64,000 nt of DNA from Burkholderia sp. GAS332 (lineage in GTDB: Bacteria > Pseudomonadota > Gammaproteobacteria > Burkholderiales > Burkholderiaceae): the NCBI GenBank assembly GCA_900142905.1, contig FSRV01000002.1, forward strand, positions 1,240,001 through 1,304,000, read 5' to 3'. The notes beneath the pieces were generated by a model. That model searched no databases and had not been told where the DNA came from. It was given only the letters and a program-made list of their open reading frames with translations. The position numbers and the translations under genes were made by a program. The stretch's first letter is position 1; every line of letters starts with the position of its first letter. Positions 45,401 through 54,146 of the stretch are shown piece after piece.

Positions 45401-47794
45401 ATGCTGATTATGAATGTGCAGGTTGGCGCGCGAGGAGATAAAGAGACGATGACGGATCTGCCTGGAAGTGTGGAGAAGTACGCGAACGGCCTGACGGCCC
45501 TGACCGGGCGGCAATCGTATTTTCTGGACGTGACAGGCCCGGCCAACAGCCGGGAACTGTCAGTGGTGTCGTTCAAAGCGGCTGAGCGCATGGGCGAGCC
45601 GTACCGGATCACCATCGAGCTTACGCACCCCGAGAGCCTTGCGCGAGGGGACTATCTCAATCGTGACGCCACCTTCACGATCGATCCGGCCGACGGCAGT
45701 GAGCCGCGCGTGTTCGCGGGCTGCATCACGCGCTTCAGCAGGACGAAGACGACGAAGGACTTCAGCAGCTACCGGATCGTGGTCGAGGCGCATTTCGCGC
45801 GACTGGGACTGGTGCGGACCAGCAGGGTGTTCCAGCAGCAGACTTCCCCTCAGATCATCGAAGCGATCCTGCGTCGCCACGACTTCAAGGGCCACCAGTT
45901 CGTCTTCAACCTGCGCCGCCAGTATCCGCAACACGCGTTCCGTTTCCAGTACCAGACGACGGACTTAAGGTATATCCAGATCCTGATGCAGAAAGAAGGG
46001 ATCTATTGCTACTTTGTGCAGGGCAAGCACGGCGACGTGATCGTATTCGCGGACGACGTGGATCACTATCTGTACCAACCCGAACTGAAGGTGCCGTACC
46101 GCGAGAAGGCGGGGCTGGAGGCCGGGATTGAATCGGTCTTTGCGCTGGAGATGCACGCTGATACGGTGCCGCAGTCGATCATGGTGGCCGATTACAACCC
46201 CGATCTGGCATGGGAGCGGTTCAGGGCGGACGCGAACGTTGCGAAGAAGGACACAACGACGTATGGGCAGCCGTACATCTACGGCACGCACCACCTTGAC
46301 CAGGACGGCGCGAAGTGGGAAGCGCAGTTGCGCCATGAGGCGGCGATTGCGTGGCAGGTCATCTACGAAGGTGAGAGCAACGTGCTCGACCTGCGCCCGG
46401 CGCGCATCCTGCACATGGACGAGGATCTGCCCGACGCGCCCAACGGCCAGTTGGTCATCGAGGTCACGCATACCGGAGCGCGTGATCAGGCGTACCGCAA
46501 CAGCTACAGAGCGATCCCGGCAGACCGGCGTTTTCGGCTGAAGCTCGAAGAGGATACGTGGCCAAAGATCACCGGCACGCTGAGCGCGCGGGTAACGTCG
46601 CCCAGCAACTACGAGTACGCGTACCTGACGCAGCAGGGCTACTACACGGTGCGCTTCGACCTGGATTTCGACGAATGGAATCCGGGCGGCGAAAGCGTGC
46701 CGTTGCGGCTCGCGAAACCCTTCGCGGGACGCCTGCAGACGGGGTTCCACTTCCCGGCGCTGCATGGTGACGAAGCAGTGCTGGAATTCAGGGATGGAGA
46801 CCCCAACAAGCCGTATATCTCCCAGTTCCATCACCACAGCCAGGCCATAGACCTGATCACGAATCAGGACCGGTGGCTCTCGCGCAACGTGATCCGCACG
46901 CAGGCGAACAACAAGCTGCGCATGGAGGACTGGAAGGGGTACGAGAGCATCAAACTTTCCACCGAGCACTCGGGCAAGAGCCAGCTGAATCTCGGCTACC
47001 TGGTCGATTCGAAGAAGCAGAAGCGCGGTGAGGGGTTCGAACTGCGTACGTCCTCCTGGGGCGCACTGCGTGCCGGCAAGGGGCTGTATTTCTCGGCGCA
47101 CGACCAGGCAAAGGCAGCCGGCCAGCAACTGGACATGCAGGCGACAATCGCGCAACTCGAGCGTGCACTGGAAATCGCTAAGGCGCTGGCAGCCTCAGTC
47201 ACGACTGCGAAGGCCGTGCCCGCGGATACGGACGCGCAGAAGCAGGTCAACGACGAACTGGACGGGTTGAAAGCCCCGGGCTTACTGGCAAGCGCGCCGG
47301 CGTCAATCGGCGTTGTGTCGGGGCGCGGCGTGCAGGTTGCCGCGCAGGACAACATCTCGGCGGTGGCGGGCGGGAATGTCGACGTGAGCGCGGTGAAGCG
47401 CGTCACGGTGGCGGCCGGTGAACTCGTGTCGATATTCGCGCAGAAGCTGGGCATCAAACTGTTTGCCGCGAAAGGTCCGGTGCAGATCCAGGCGCAGAGC
47501 GATGCGATGTCGCTGCTCGCCGACAAGGACATAACGGTGTCGAGCGTCAATGGGAAAGTCCAGATCTCGGCCGCCCGTGAACTGATTCTCGAATGCGGTG
47601 GCGCCTTTATCAAGCTTTCGGGCGGCAACATCACGCTCGGCGGCCCGCTCGACCTGCTTATCAAAACGATCACGATCCAGAAGCAGGGTGCGGCGTCTTT
47701 CGATACTTCGCAGTCGCTGCCTGAACCGGGCGACTTCTGTCTCACCTGTTTCGTGCGGGCTGCCCTTACCGGTAGCGCCGTCGTACGCGTATGA
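45401..47794 (+). CDS. tssI: T6SS spike protein VgrG
   Basis: 797-aa spike protein: a gp27-like N-terminal half (about 35-400), a gp5 OB-fold (about 440-520, HFPALHGDEAVLEF) and a long C-terminal beta-helix with DUF2345 repeats (about 630-770). Starts at 45401, 45410 or 45449 are all possible; GAGGAGA before 45449 favours that one, the others give a longer N-terminus. No enzymatic C-terminal extension is fused. The stop overlaps the DUF4123 adaptor start (ATGA), so the adaptor and its effector probably load onto this spike. No PAAR gene is found in the window. Confidence 0.95.
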   Translation: MLIMNVQVGARGDKETMTDLPGSVEKYANGLTALTGRQSYFLDVTGPANSRELSVVSFKAAERMGEPYRITIELTHPESLARGDYLNRDATFTIDPADGSEPRVFAGCITRFSRTKTTKDFSSYRIVVEAHFARLGLVRTSRVFQQQTSPQIIEAILRRHDFKGHQFVFNLRRQYPQHAFRFQYQTTDLRYIQILMQKEGIYCYFVQGKHGDVIVFADDVDHYLYQPELKVPYREKAGLEAGIESVFALEMHADTVPQSIMVADYNPDLAWERFRADANVAKKDTTTYGQPYIYGTHHLDQDGAKWEAQLRHEAAIAWQVIYEGESNVLDLRPARILHMDEDLPDAPNGQLVIEVTHTGARDQAYRNSYRAIPADRRFRLKLEEDTWPKITGTLSARVTSPSNYEYAYLTQQGYYTVRFDLDFDEWNPGGESVPLRLAKPFAGRLQTGFHFPALHGDEAVLEFRDGDPNKPYISQFHHHSQAIDLITNQDRWLSRNVIRTQANNKLRMEDWKGYESIKLSTEHSGKSQLNLGYLVDSKKQKRGEGFELRTSSWGALRAGKGLYFSAHDQAKAAGQQLDMQATIAQLERALEIAKALAASVTTAKAVPADTDAQKQVNDELDGLKAPGLLASAPASIGVVSGRGVQVAAQDNISAVAGGNVDVSAVKRVTVAAGELVSIFAQKLGIKLFAAKGPVQIQAQSDAMSLLADKDITVSSVNGKVQISAARELILECGGAFIKLSGGNITLGGPLDLLIKTITIQKQGAASFDTSQSLPEPGDFCLTCFVRAALTGSAVVRV

Positions 47795-48657
47795 AAATAG
47801 CGACCCGTTCCGAAGGATGTTTCTTCCTGTTCGACGGCGCACTGTTGCACGGCACACCGCAACAGGTCTGGTTGCTGGAGCAGCCATGGACAGTTCGCCT
47901 CTATGACGACCTGGGCGAGCAGGCCAAACTTGTCGGTCCCCTGTTGCTGCCGGCTTCTGTGGATAAGGGCGAGTTGGCGCAAGCGCTGGCGACCAGCGAC
48001 AGTCCACGACGCTTTGCGTGCAGCCGGTTGACCTGCAGTCAATCACCGGATGTGCTCGAGAAGCATCTACGTGATCTGCGTCATCTGCTCGCGGGAGAAG
48101 CTCAGCGCTACTACTTCCGCTATGCCGACGGGCGCGCGCTTTCCGCTGTCTGGTCCACATTGACGCCTGAGCAGCAGCTTGCGGCTATGGGTCCGATCTC
48201 GTTGTGGGAGTACATCGATCATGGTGGGGAACTGACCGCGCTAACACCCCCTGCGATTGCACCAGATCAGGATGTGGCGCGGCTGCCATTGCGCCTCGAG
48301 CCCGCGCAATGGCATCAGGTGCTGGAGGCAGGACGCATTGGCGAGCTTTTTGAAAGCACTGAGCAACTGTTGTCACCGGATGTGGAAACGCACACGTTGG
48401 CCCAGCGCCATGAGTGGACAAGGCAGACATGGCATTGGCTGCGCAGTCTGAACATCGAGCCGGGTCCGCTGTACGCAGCAGCGAACCTTGCAGTGTGGCA
48501 GGCGGCCGGGAAAATCAAGGGCGACCCCGCATTCGAAGCCGCATTGCTTGAGGTCCAGAACGGCGGCGACATGGCCCGCATTCTGGCCTTTGGTGAGACG
48601 GGCGTGCGTGAGCAGTCAAAGGGCAAGCTCGGCGTGCGCGGGGAGGAACGACCATGA
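47791..48657 (+). CDS. DUF4123 VgrG-effector adaptor
   Basis: 288-aa cytoplasmic chaperone/adaptor (Tap/TEC type) that docks a specific effector on VgrG. The N-terminal FFLFDGALLHGTPQQVWLLEQ and RDLRHLLAGEAQRYYFRYADGR segments match DUF4123. It overlaps vgrG by 4 bp and the first DUF3304 lipoprotein gene by 4 bp (ATGA). Its last 15 codons, ending KLGVRGEERP, recur as the 3' tail of two truncated lipase frames downstream, showing it was involved in the tandem duplication. Confidence 0.88.
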   Translation: MKIATRSEGCFFLFDGALLHGTPQQVWLLEQPWTVRLYDDLGEQAKLVGPLLLPASVDKGELAQALATSDSPRRFACSRLTCSQSPDVLEKHLRDLRHLLAGEAQRYYFRYADGRALSAVWSTLTPEQQLAAMGPISLWEYIDHGGELTALTPPAIAPDQDVARLPLRLEPAQWHQVLEAGRIGELFESTEQLLSPDVETHTLAQRHEWTRQTWHWLRSLNIEPGPLYAAANLAVWQAAGKIKGDPAFEAALLEVQNGGDMARILAFGETGVREQSKGKLGVRGEERP

Positions 48658-49193
48658 AAAGCCACAACGTGTTTCGCTTCTGTGCCGGACTGCTGCTGAT
48701 GCTATGCATGGGTATCGCAGCATGCCAGCAACACGATCCTGCCGAGGACGGGGCACCTGTCAGTTTGACCGGCATCGATCATCTGGCCGATCACCTGAGC
48801 GTGCAGGAGTTTTCGGTCGACGGTACAAGCGGAGCCCAAGCGGGCAAGGGGGGCCGCACGGTCTGCTGCGTGATGCTGCCGTACAAGTGGCATCCGGACC
48901 TGAAAGTAACGGTGCGCTGGAACGTCACCAACTGGCGCGACTGCAAGGGCGAGGATCTCGAGGCCGTGGTGCCCGTGGAGAAGTATGACAAGCCAGAACA
49001 TGTTTGGGTGCATTTCATGGCCAACGGCAAGGTGCGGGTGGTGTCGTCCATTTACGGAGCGGAGAAAGCTAACGTGCCGGGCTCTGGGCATCCGGTGAAA
49101 GATCCGATCCCCGACAAGAATCCGTGGGATGTCTACGACCTCAAGACCTGCAAGCGTTACGACCAGGAATCTCCAGACAAGGACCAGCCATGA
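48654..49193 (+). CDS. DUF3304 lipoprotein, probable immunity protein, copy 1
   Basis: 179-aa lipoprotein with an LMCMGIAAC-type lipobox ending at Cys24 (MKSHNVFRFCAGLLLMLCMGIAAC), so it is exported and lipid-anchored. The body includes VSLTGIDHLADHL, TVCCVMLPYKWHPDLKVTVRWNVTNW and KVRVVSSIYG, matching DUF3304 proteins that accompany DUF2235 (Tle1) lipases. It is probably a periplasmic immunity protein against the phospholipase. The C-terminus differs from copies 2 and 3 (VYDLKTCKRYDQESPDKDQP instead of DYPPHVHCKKNFE). Its stop overlaps the start of a truncated effector frame. Confidence 0.85.
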   Translation: MKSHNVFRFCAGLLLMLCMGIAACQQHDPAEDGAPVSLTGIDHLADHLSVQEFSVDGTSGAQAGKGGRTVCCVMLPYKWHPDLKVTVRWNVTNWRDCKGEDLEAVVPVEKYDKPEHVWVHFMANGKVRVVSSIYGAEKANVPGSGHPVKDPIPDKNPWDVYDLKTCKRYDQESPDKDQP

Positions 49194-49510
49194 CATCATT
49201 GCCCGGACAGGAAATTCCCGTCGCAATTCACCCGCTCGGCTCTACGCCTGGTATCGTGCCGGTACTGCCCACAGTGATTCCGCATGCTGAGTATTGCGAA
49301 ATTATGGCTCATATCAGCCTGTTCTTCGATGGCACAGGAAACAACAAGGACTGGAACGACGAGGATGACTGCCACGTCGGTAGCGGGACGCAGTTGCACC
49401 GCAGGAAGGAAAGCAACGTTGCCCGGTTGTTCTTCGCCTATCCCGACGACCCGCTTCGCGGTAAGCAGTTAGCTGGCAAGCCTGGCGAGCACGGGGAGGA
49501 AGGACCATGA
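49190..49510 (+). pseudogene. Truncated DUF2235 lipase start fused to adaptor tail, unit 1
   Basis: 106 codons: residues 1-91 match the N-terminus of the full lipase (MTSLPGQEIPVAIHPLG, HISLFFDGTGNNKDW), ending at DPLRG. The next 15 residues, KQLAGKPGEHGEEGP, come from a copy of the DUF4123 3' end in its native frame. The stop overlaps the next DUF3304 start, as in the original operon. The catalytic Ser, Asp and His are all missing, so the product cannot be an active lipase. The frame is intact, so a small protein could be made. Confidence 0.85.
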
Positions 49511-50024
49511 AAAGCCACAACCTGTTTCGCTTCTGTGCCGGACTGCTGCTGATGCTATGCATGGGTATCGCCGCATGCCAACAACACGACCCTGCCAAGG
49601 ACGGGGTACCCGTCAGTTTGACCGGCATCGATCATCTTGCCGATCACCTGAGCGTGCAGGAGTTTTCGGTCGACGGTACAAGGGGAGCCCAAGCGGGCAA
49701 GGGGGCCGCACGGTCTGCTGCGTGATGCTGCCGTACAAGTGGCATCCGGACCTGAAAGTAACGGTGCGCTGGAACGTCACCAACTGGCGCGACTGCAGGG
49801 GTGAGGATCTGGAGGCCGTGGTGCCCGTGGAGAAGTATGACGAGCCGGAACATGTTTGGGTGCATTTTATGGCCGACGGCAAGGTGCGGGTGGTGTCGTC
49901 CATTTACGGAGCCGAGAAGGCGAATGTGCCGGGCTCTGAGCATCCGGTGAAAGATCCGATTCCTGACAAACATCCGTGGGATGACTATCCCCCTCATGTC
50001 CATTGCAAGAAGAATTTTGAGTAG
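49507..50024 (+). pseudogene. DUF3304 lipoprotein copy 2, frameshifted in a G run
   Basis: Starts like copies 1 and 3 with an intact signal peptide and lipobox, but at 49701-49705 it has five G where copy 1 has six (48848-48853). The missing base shifts the frame and stops translation after 72 codons. The rest (ending HPWDDYPPHVHCKKNFE) continues undamaged in the +1 frame to 50024. The mutation is a single-base slip in a homopolymer, so it could be reversible or phase variable; a sequencing error must be excluded. Confidence 0.85.
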
Positions 50025-50045
50025 GTCGAGACAGGAAGCACACCA

Positions 50046-50366
50046 ATGACATCGTTGCCCCAACCGGAAATTCCGGTCGCGATCCATCCGCTCGGCCCAA
50101 CACCAGGTGTTGGGCCGGTACTGCCCACAGTGATCCAGCGCACCGAGCATTGCGAAATCCCGGTGCACATCAGCCTGTTCTTCGATGGCACAGGCAACAA
50201 CAAGGACTGGAGCGACGAGGATGACTGCCACGTCGGTAGCGGGACGCAGTTGCAACGCCGCAAGGAAAGCAACGTAGCCCGACCGTTCTACGCCTATTCC
50301 GACGACCCACTTCGCGGTGAGCAGTTAGCCGGCAAGCCTGGCGAGCGCGGGGAGGAGTGGTCATGA
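50046..50366 (+). pseudogene. Truncated DUF2235 lipase start fused to adaptor tail, unit 2
   Basis: 106 codons with the same architecture as unit 1: effector residues 1-91 to DPLRG, then EQLAGKPGERGEEWS from the adaptor's 3' tail. Substitutions relative to the full lipase include Q7P, Y/F and S changes near residue 58 and 86-89. The stop overlaps the next lipoprotein region. It lacks all catalytic residues. Confidence 0.85.
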
Positions 50367-50881
50367 AAAGCCGCAACCTGTTTCGCTTCTGTGCCGGACT
50401 GCTGCTGATGCTATGCATGGGTATCGCAGCATGCCAGCAACACGATCCTGCCGAGGACGCGGCACCTGTCAGTTTGACCGGCATCGATCATCTGGCCGAT
50501 CACCTGAGCGTGCAGGAGTTTTCGGTCGACGGTACCAACGGTTTCCAGGCGGGCAAGGGTGGTACCACGGTCTGCTGCGTGATGCTGCCGTACAAGTGGC
50601 ATCCGGACCTGAAAGTAACGGTGCGCTGGAACGTCACCAACTGGCGCGACTGCAGGGGTGAGGATTTGGAGGCCGTGGTACCCGTGGAGAGGTATGACGA
50701 GCCAGAACAGCTTTGGGTGCATTTCATGGCTAACGGCAAGGTGCGAGTGGTGTCGTCCATTTACGGAGCGGCAAAAGCCAATGCGCCGGGCTCGGGGCAC
50801 CCTGTAAAAGATCCGATTCCCGACAAACATCCGTGGGATGACTATCCCCCTCATGTCCATTGCAAGAAGAATTTTGAGTAG
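50363..50881 (+). CDS. DUF3304 lipoprotein, probable immunity protein, copy 3
   Basis: 172-aa lipoprotein; the ATG at 50363 is chosen by alignment with copy 1 (a GTG six bases earlier is also in frame). The lipobox Cys is conserved and the frame is intact: the G run is broken by T (GGGTGGT), protecting it from the slip seen in copy 2. The C-terminus ends CKKNFE. It lies 21 bp upstream of the full lipase and is the most likely cognate immunity gene. Confidence 0.87.
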   Translation: MKSRNLFRFCAGLLLMLCMGIAACQQHDPAEDAAPVSLTGIDHLADHLSVQEFSVDGTNGFQAGKGGTTVCCVMLPYKWHPDLKVTVRWNVTNWRDCRGEDLEAVVPVERYDEPEQLWVHFMANGKVRVVSSIYGAAKANAPGSGHPVKDPIPDKHPWDDYPPHVHCKKNFE

Positions 50882-50902
50882 GTCGAGACAGGAAGCACAC
50901 CA

Positions 50903-52870
50903 ATGACATCGTTGCCCCAACAGGAAGTCCCCGTCGCGATCCATCCGCTCGGCCCTACGCCGGGTGTTGTGCCGGTACTGCCCACAGTGATCCCGCGCAC
51001 CGAGCATTGCGAAATCCCGGTGCACATCAGCCTGTTCTTCGATGGCACAGGCAACAACAAGGACTGGAACGACGAGGATGACTGCCACGTCGGTAGTGGG
51101 ACGCAGTTGCAACGCAGGAAGGAAAGCAACGTCGCCCGGCTATTCTTCGCCTATCCCGACGATCCCCTTCGCGGATACCACCGCATGTACGTTAGCGGTG
51201 TGGGCACGCCCTTCAGACCCATTGGCGAATATGTGCCCGCCTCGACAGGCATGGCATTCGGCGGCGGCGGCGACGGGCGGATCAACTTCGGCCTGTTGTC
51301 GGTGCTGAACTCCATCCATCGCGCAGCATCGTCAACCGATCTTCGAGCTTACGACGACGGTGTTCTATTGGCCCTCTGCCGCAACGGTGTCCGCACTGCC
51401 AACCCCAGGACAGGCACGAGGAGCCGTCTGGCCGGCGACGCGGCAGACGAGTCAGCGCTTGACAAGGTGGGCATGCGGACAACCGGCGGCCTGCTGATGG
51501 ACGCAGTGAGCGGGGACCGCAAGCAGGCTCAGGCGTTCTACAGGGGCGAGGTGCAACGGATTGCCGGCATCATCAATAAGACGGTCAAGCCCAAACCGGT
51601 CGAGATATTCATCGACGTGTTCGGCTTCTCGCGGGGTGCCGCGGAGGCCCGGGTATTTTGCTCCTGGCTGAACGAACTGTTTGAAGACGACACGCTGTGC
51701 GGCGTGCGCACGACAATCCGCTTCCTCGGCATATTTGACACCGTGGCGTCGGTGGGGGTACCGAACAACCCCAGCATGACCCATAACATCACCAACGGTC
51801 ATACTGCCTGGGGTAACGAACAATACCTTCGCATTCCTGAGCGAGTGCAGAACTGCGTGCATTTCGTCGCGATGCACGAAAATCGGCCGTCGTTTCCACT
51901 CGAACGGGTGCTGGTACACAACGGCCTTCCCGGCAACTGCCACGAATACGCGTTTCCCGGCATGCACTCGGATGTGGGCGGGGGCTACGGCGTGAACGAA
52001 CAGGGGCGTGGCCGCCTGCCCACTTCATCGTCGAAGAACTTGCTCAACAGCGAAAAGCTTTCGCAGATTCCGCTGGAATACATGCTCAAGGCTGCGCAGG
52101 CAGCCAAGGTGCCTCTAAGAACGGATCTGGCCACGCAGCAATCTGGCGAAAGCGGCTACGATCCATTTCAGGTGGACGATGGTCTCCGCCAGGCCTACAC
52201 CCGCTTCCACGCCGCCAGTTCCCCTGACGCCCGTCAGCCAGCGGACTGGCTAATTGTCTACCTTGCCTGGCGGTACCAGGTACGTGACAGCTACACAAAA
52301 CTGCCGTGGGCCAGTCGAGTCGATTCCCTGAATACAAACGACATGGACGATCTGACCGGTGCCAACCAGACCTTGCGTAGCGACATCGCTGCCCTCGACA
52401 CGGACCTGCTTGAGCGAGCCGCTTCCGCCATGTATGAGAGCGGCAAGACAATTCTTTCCACCCTGCAGCCGGGGAGTCCACTGACACGTGCGTTTCCGGA
52501 TTCCACCCTATCGAAGTTGCGCAAGCTGGCGCCTGAAGCGAGCAATGTGTTGCAGCGATCGAAACGCTATCCCAAGGTGTCGGAGGCGGAGGCTCATTTG
52601 TTCTCCACCTATGCGCATGATTCATACGCCGGTTTCCGGCCGTTTGATCATCAGTTCCGGCTGTGGATAGCCGGTTGCCGAAAGCTGATGTCTGGTTCGT
52701 GGGAGCCAGAAGGCTATCTGCGCTATCGGCGCTTCTATACCGGTTTCGATACGGCGCGCACCTACAGGGTAGCCATTGCCGACCAGCAACTGCAGCAGAT
52801 CGAGATGCAGAACATGCTCAATTCCAAAGGATCTGGCATCGGCGATGTATTCAACGGACGCACCCTGTAA
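50903..52870 (+). CDS. T6SS phospholipase effector, Tle1 type (DUF2235)
   Basis: 655-aa alpha/beta-hydrolase-fold lipase of the DUF2235/Tle1 family, predicted to be injected into rival cells to attack membrane phospholipids. HISLFFDGTGNNKD near residues 44-57 is the family opening; the nucleophile elbow GFSRG has Ser243; candidate partners are Asp279 (GIFDTVAS) and His355 (MHSDVGGGY). No signal peptide or PAAR domain is present, so delivery probably depends on the DUF4123 adaptor and VgrG. Its first 91 codons are duplicated twice upstream. The gene is complete, unlike the two upstream fragments. Confidence 0.93.
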   Translation: MTSLPQQEVPVAIHPLGPTPGVVPVLPTVIPRTEHCEIPVHISLFFDGTGNNKDWNDEDDCHVGSGTQLQRRKESNVARLFFAYPDDPLRGYHRMYVSGVGTPFRPIGEYVPASTGMAFGGGGDGRINFGLLSVLNSIHRAASSTDLRAYDDGVLLALCRNGVRTANPRTGTRSRLAGDAADESALDKVGMRTTGGLLMDAVSGDRKQAQAFYRGEVQRIAGIINKTVKPKPVEIFIDVFGFSRGAAEARVFCSWLNELFEDDTLCGVRTTIRFLGIFDTVASVGVPNNPSMTHNITNGHTAWGNEQYLRIPERVQNCVHFVAMHENRPSFPLERVLVHNGLPGNCHEYAFPGMHSDVGGGYGVNEQGRGRLPTSSSKNLLNSEKLSQIPLEYMLKAAQAAKVPLRTDLATQQSGESGYDPFQVDDGLRQAYTRFHAASSPDARQPADWLIVYLAWRYQVRDSYTKLPWASRVDSLNTNDMDDLTGANQTLRSDIAALDTDLLERAASAMYESGKTILSTLQPGSPLTRAFPDSTLSKLRKLAPEASNVLQRSKRYPKVSEAEAHLFSTYAHDSYAGFRPFDHQFRLWIAGCRKLMSGSWEPEGYLRYRRFYTGFDTARTYRVAIADQQLQQIEMQNMLNSKGSGIGDVFNGRTL

Positions 52871-52960
52871 CGCCGTGAGAATGCCTGCGTTGCCGTAATC
52901 CGAACTCCACCGTCATGTGCCTGGCGTTGCCTTTAGTTCCATGCTTTCTGTTATTCGCCT

Positions 52961-54145
52961 ATGCCCTGGCCTATCCCGACACTGACTCCGATCCAGCGTC
53001 CACAACCAATTTCATTGGCCACGTGGCTACCTATTCTATTTGCCGTGGCAGCTACGGTCGCCGCGGCCGTACTGGTGCTATGGCCGCACGGCAAGTCAAC
53101 CCAGACTGCCGCCTTCTGGGTGCTCCTGATTGGTGCGCCGGCATGCGCGTGCGGTTTGCTTGCTGGTTGGAGGCTGAACCGGTGGGAAGGCGAGCAGGTA
53201 GCCGCAGAGGAGAGCGAGCGGGAACGGGATCGCGTTGAATTGCTCTGGCGCGACTGGTGCCGCCTTCACCTGTCGGTCGCTCATGCCGAGGCCTTCCTGC
53301 CGCAGGCTATCGAGGTGGCTGCGCTGGCCGATCGGGATGCTGATGTGCCGGTGAACCTTAGCCGGTCGATAGGTTTTGACTGGGCAAAGAACACACCGCG
53401 TGAACACAAATGCCAGGTCCTGCTTGATCGGGTTGCGGCGGGTTTCAATGACAGGCTCAAGGAACTGCGTGAGGTCGAGGTGATGCTGGTTCTCGACGAT
53501 CGGTCGTTTGTTGGGCAGGACGTGTGGAAGTCGGAGGTGAAGCGGGTTTTCGGGAAAGTCATGGAGGGTGTCGAAGTTGATGTCGATGTTGTTTTTGGGC
53601 TGGACTGCGCAGCCTGGGTCGCGGAGAACATCGACAGCGTCGACGCTCCAGCGAAACTCGTTATCGCCGCGCAGCTCTGGCATGGCAATGACGATCACAC
53701 CTTCAGTGAGGGTGCGGCGGCAGTCCTGTTTGAGCCTCGTACCGCTAGCGTCGGGCAACGCGCCAACCTTTCCGCTCCTGTTGAGGGACACGTGTTGCGC
53801 CCAATGACGACTGGAGACGAGACACTGAAGACGGACCTGTCGCAGCTTGCAGCGATGCAGGTAACCCCGGACAAGCTGACCCATGTCTGGTTTGCCGGGT
53901 GCCGTGAACCGCTCACCGTTGCGGCCACGGCATCGCTTGATTCACTGCAGAAAGAGACACCGGTGGCTCGTCTGATCGACCACGTTACAGGCAATCCGGG
54001 GCCTGTAAGTGGGTGGATTGCATTGGCCATCGCGCTTGAATCCGGCAGGCAAAACCCGGGCTTGCAACTGGTTGCGTCGCATGAAACGGGAAGCGACCAG
54101 ACCCAGTTGTGCATAGTCGCTCCGGGGCGATTCGAAGGAAACTGA
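52961..54145 (+). CDS. T6SS-associated membrane protein of unknown function
   Basis: 394-aa protein that I cannot assign to a known family. Two hydrophobic helices lie near the N-terminus (about 21-42 and 48-68), followed by a soluble part of about 320 residues starting with an acidic Arg/Glu-rich helix (AAEESERERDRVELLWRDW, about 80-98). The soluble part has beta-rich segments (VEVMLVLDDRSFVG, KLVIAAQLWHG, LTHVWFAGC). It lies between the lipase effector and tssM and its stop is 1 bp from the tssM start, so it is probably a lineage-specific part of the membrane complex or an assembly factor. No strong ribosome site precedes the ATG. Confidence 0.7.
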   Translation: MPWPIPTLTPIQRPQPISLATWLPILFAVAATVAAAVLVLWPHGKSTQTAAFWVLLIGAPACACGLLAGWRLNRWEGEQVAAEESERERDRVELLWRDWCRLHLSVAHAEAFLPQAIEVAALADRDADVPVNLSRSIGFDWAKNTPREHKCQVLLDRVAAGFNDRLKELREVEVMLVLDDRSFVGQDVWKSEVKRVFGKVMEGVEVDVDVVFGLDCAAWVAENIDSVDAPAKLVIAAQLWHGNDDHTFSEGAAAVLFEPRTASVGQRANLSAPVEGHVLRPMTTGDETLKTDLSQLAAMQVTPDKLTHVWFAGCREPLTVAATASLDSLQKETPVARLIDHVTGNPGPVSGWIALAIALESGRQNPGLQLVASHETGSDQTQLCIVAPGRFEGN

Positions 54146-54146
54146 A

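Larger units (their letters stand above)
48608..51173 (+). repeat. Tandem array of about 855-bp units: immunity gene plus effector start
   Basis: Three units start at 48608, 49461 and 50317 (periods 853 and 856 bp). Each begins with the GTGAGCAG-like 3' end of the DUF4123 gene, continues with a DUF3304 lipoprotein gene and ends after the CTTCGCG of the lipase gene (codon 91). Units 1 and 2 jump from there back to the adaptor tail; unit 3 runs on into the complete lipase gene. The joint has a short shared stretch (GCG-GTGAGCAG against GCGTGAGCAG), consistent with recombination at microhomology followed by unequal crossing-over. The copies differ at scattered sites, so the amplification is not brand new. 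Confidence 0.9.
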
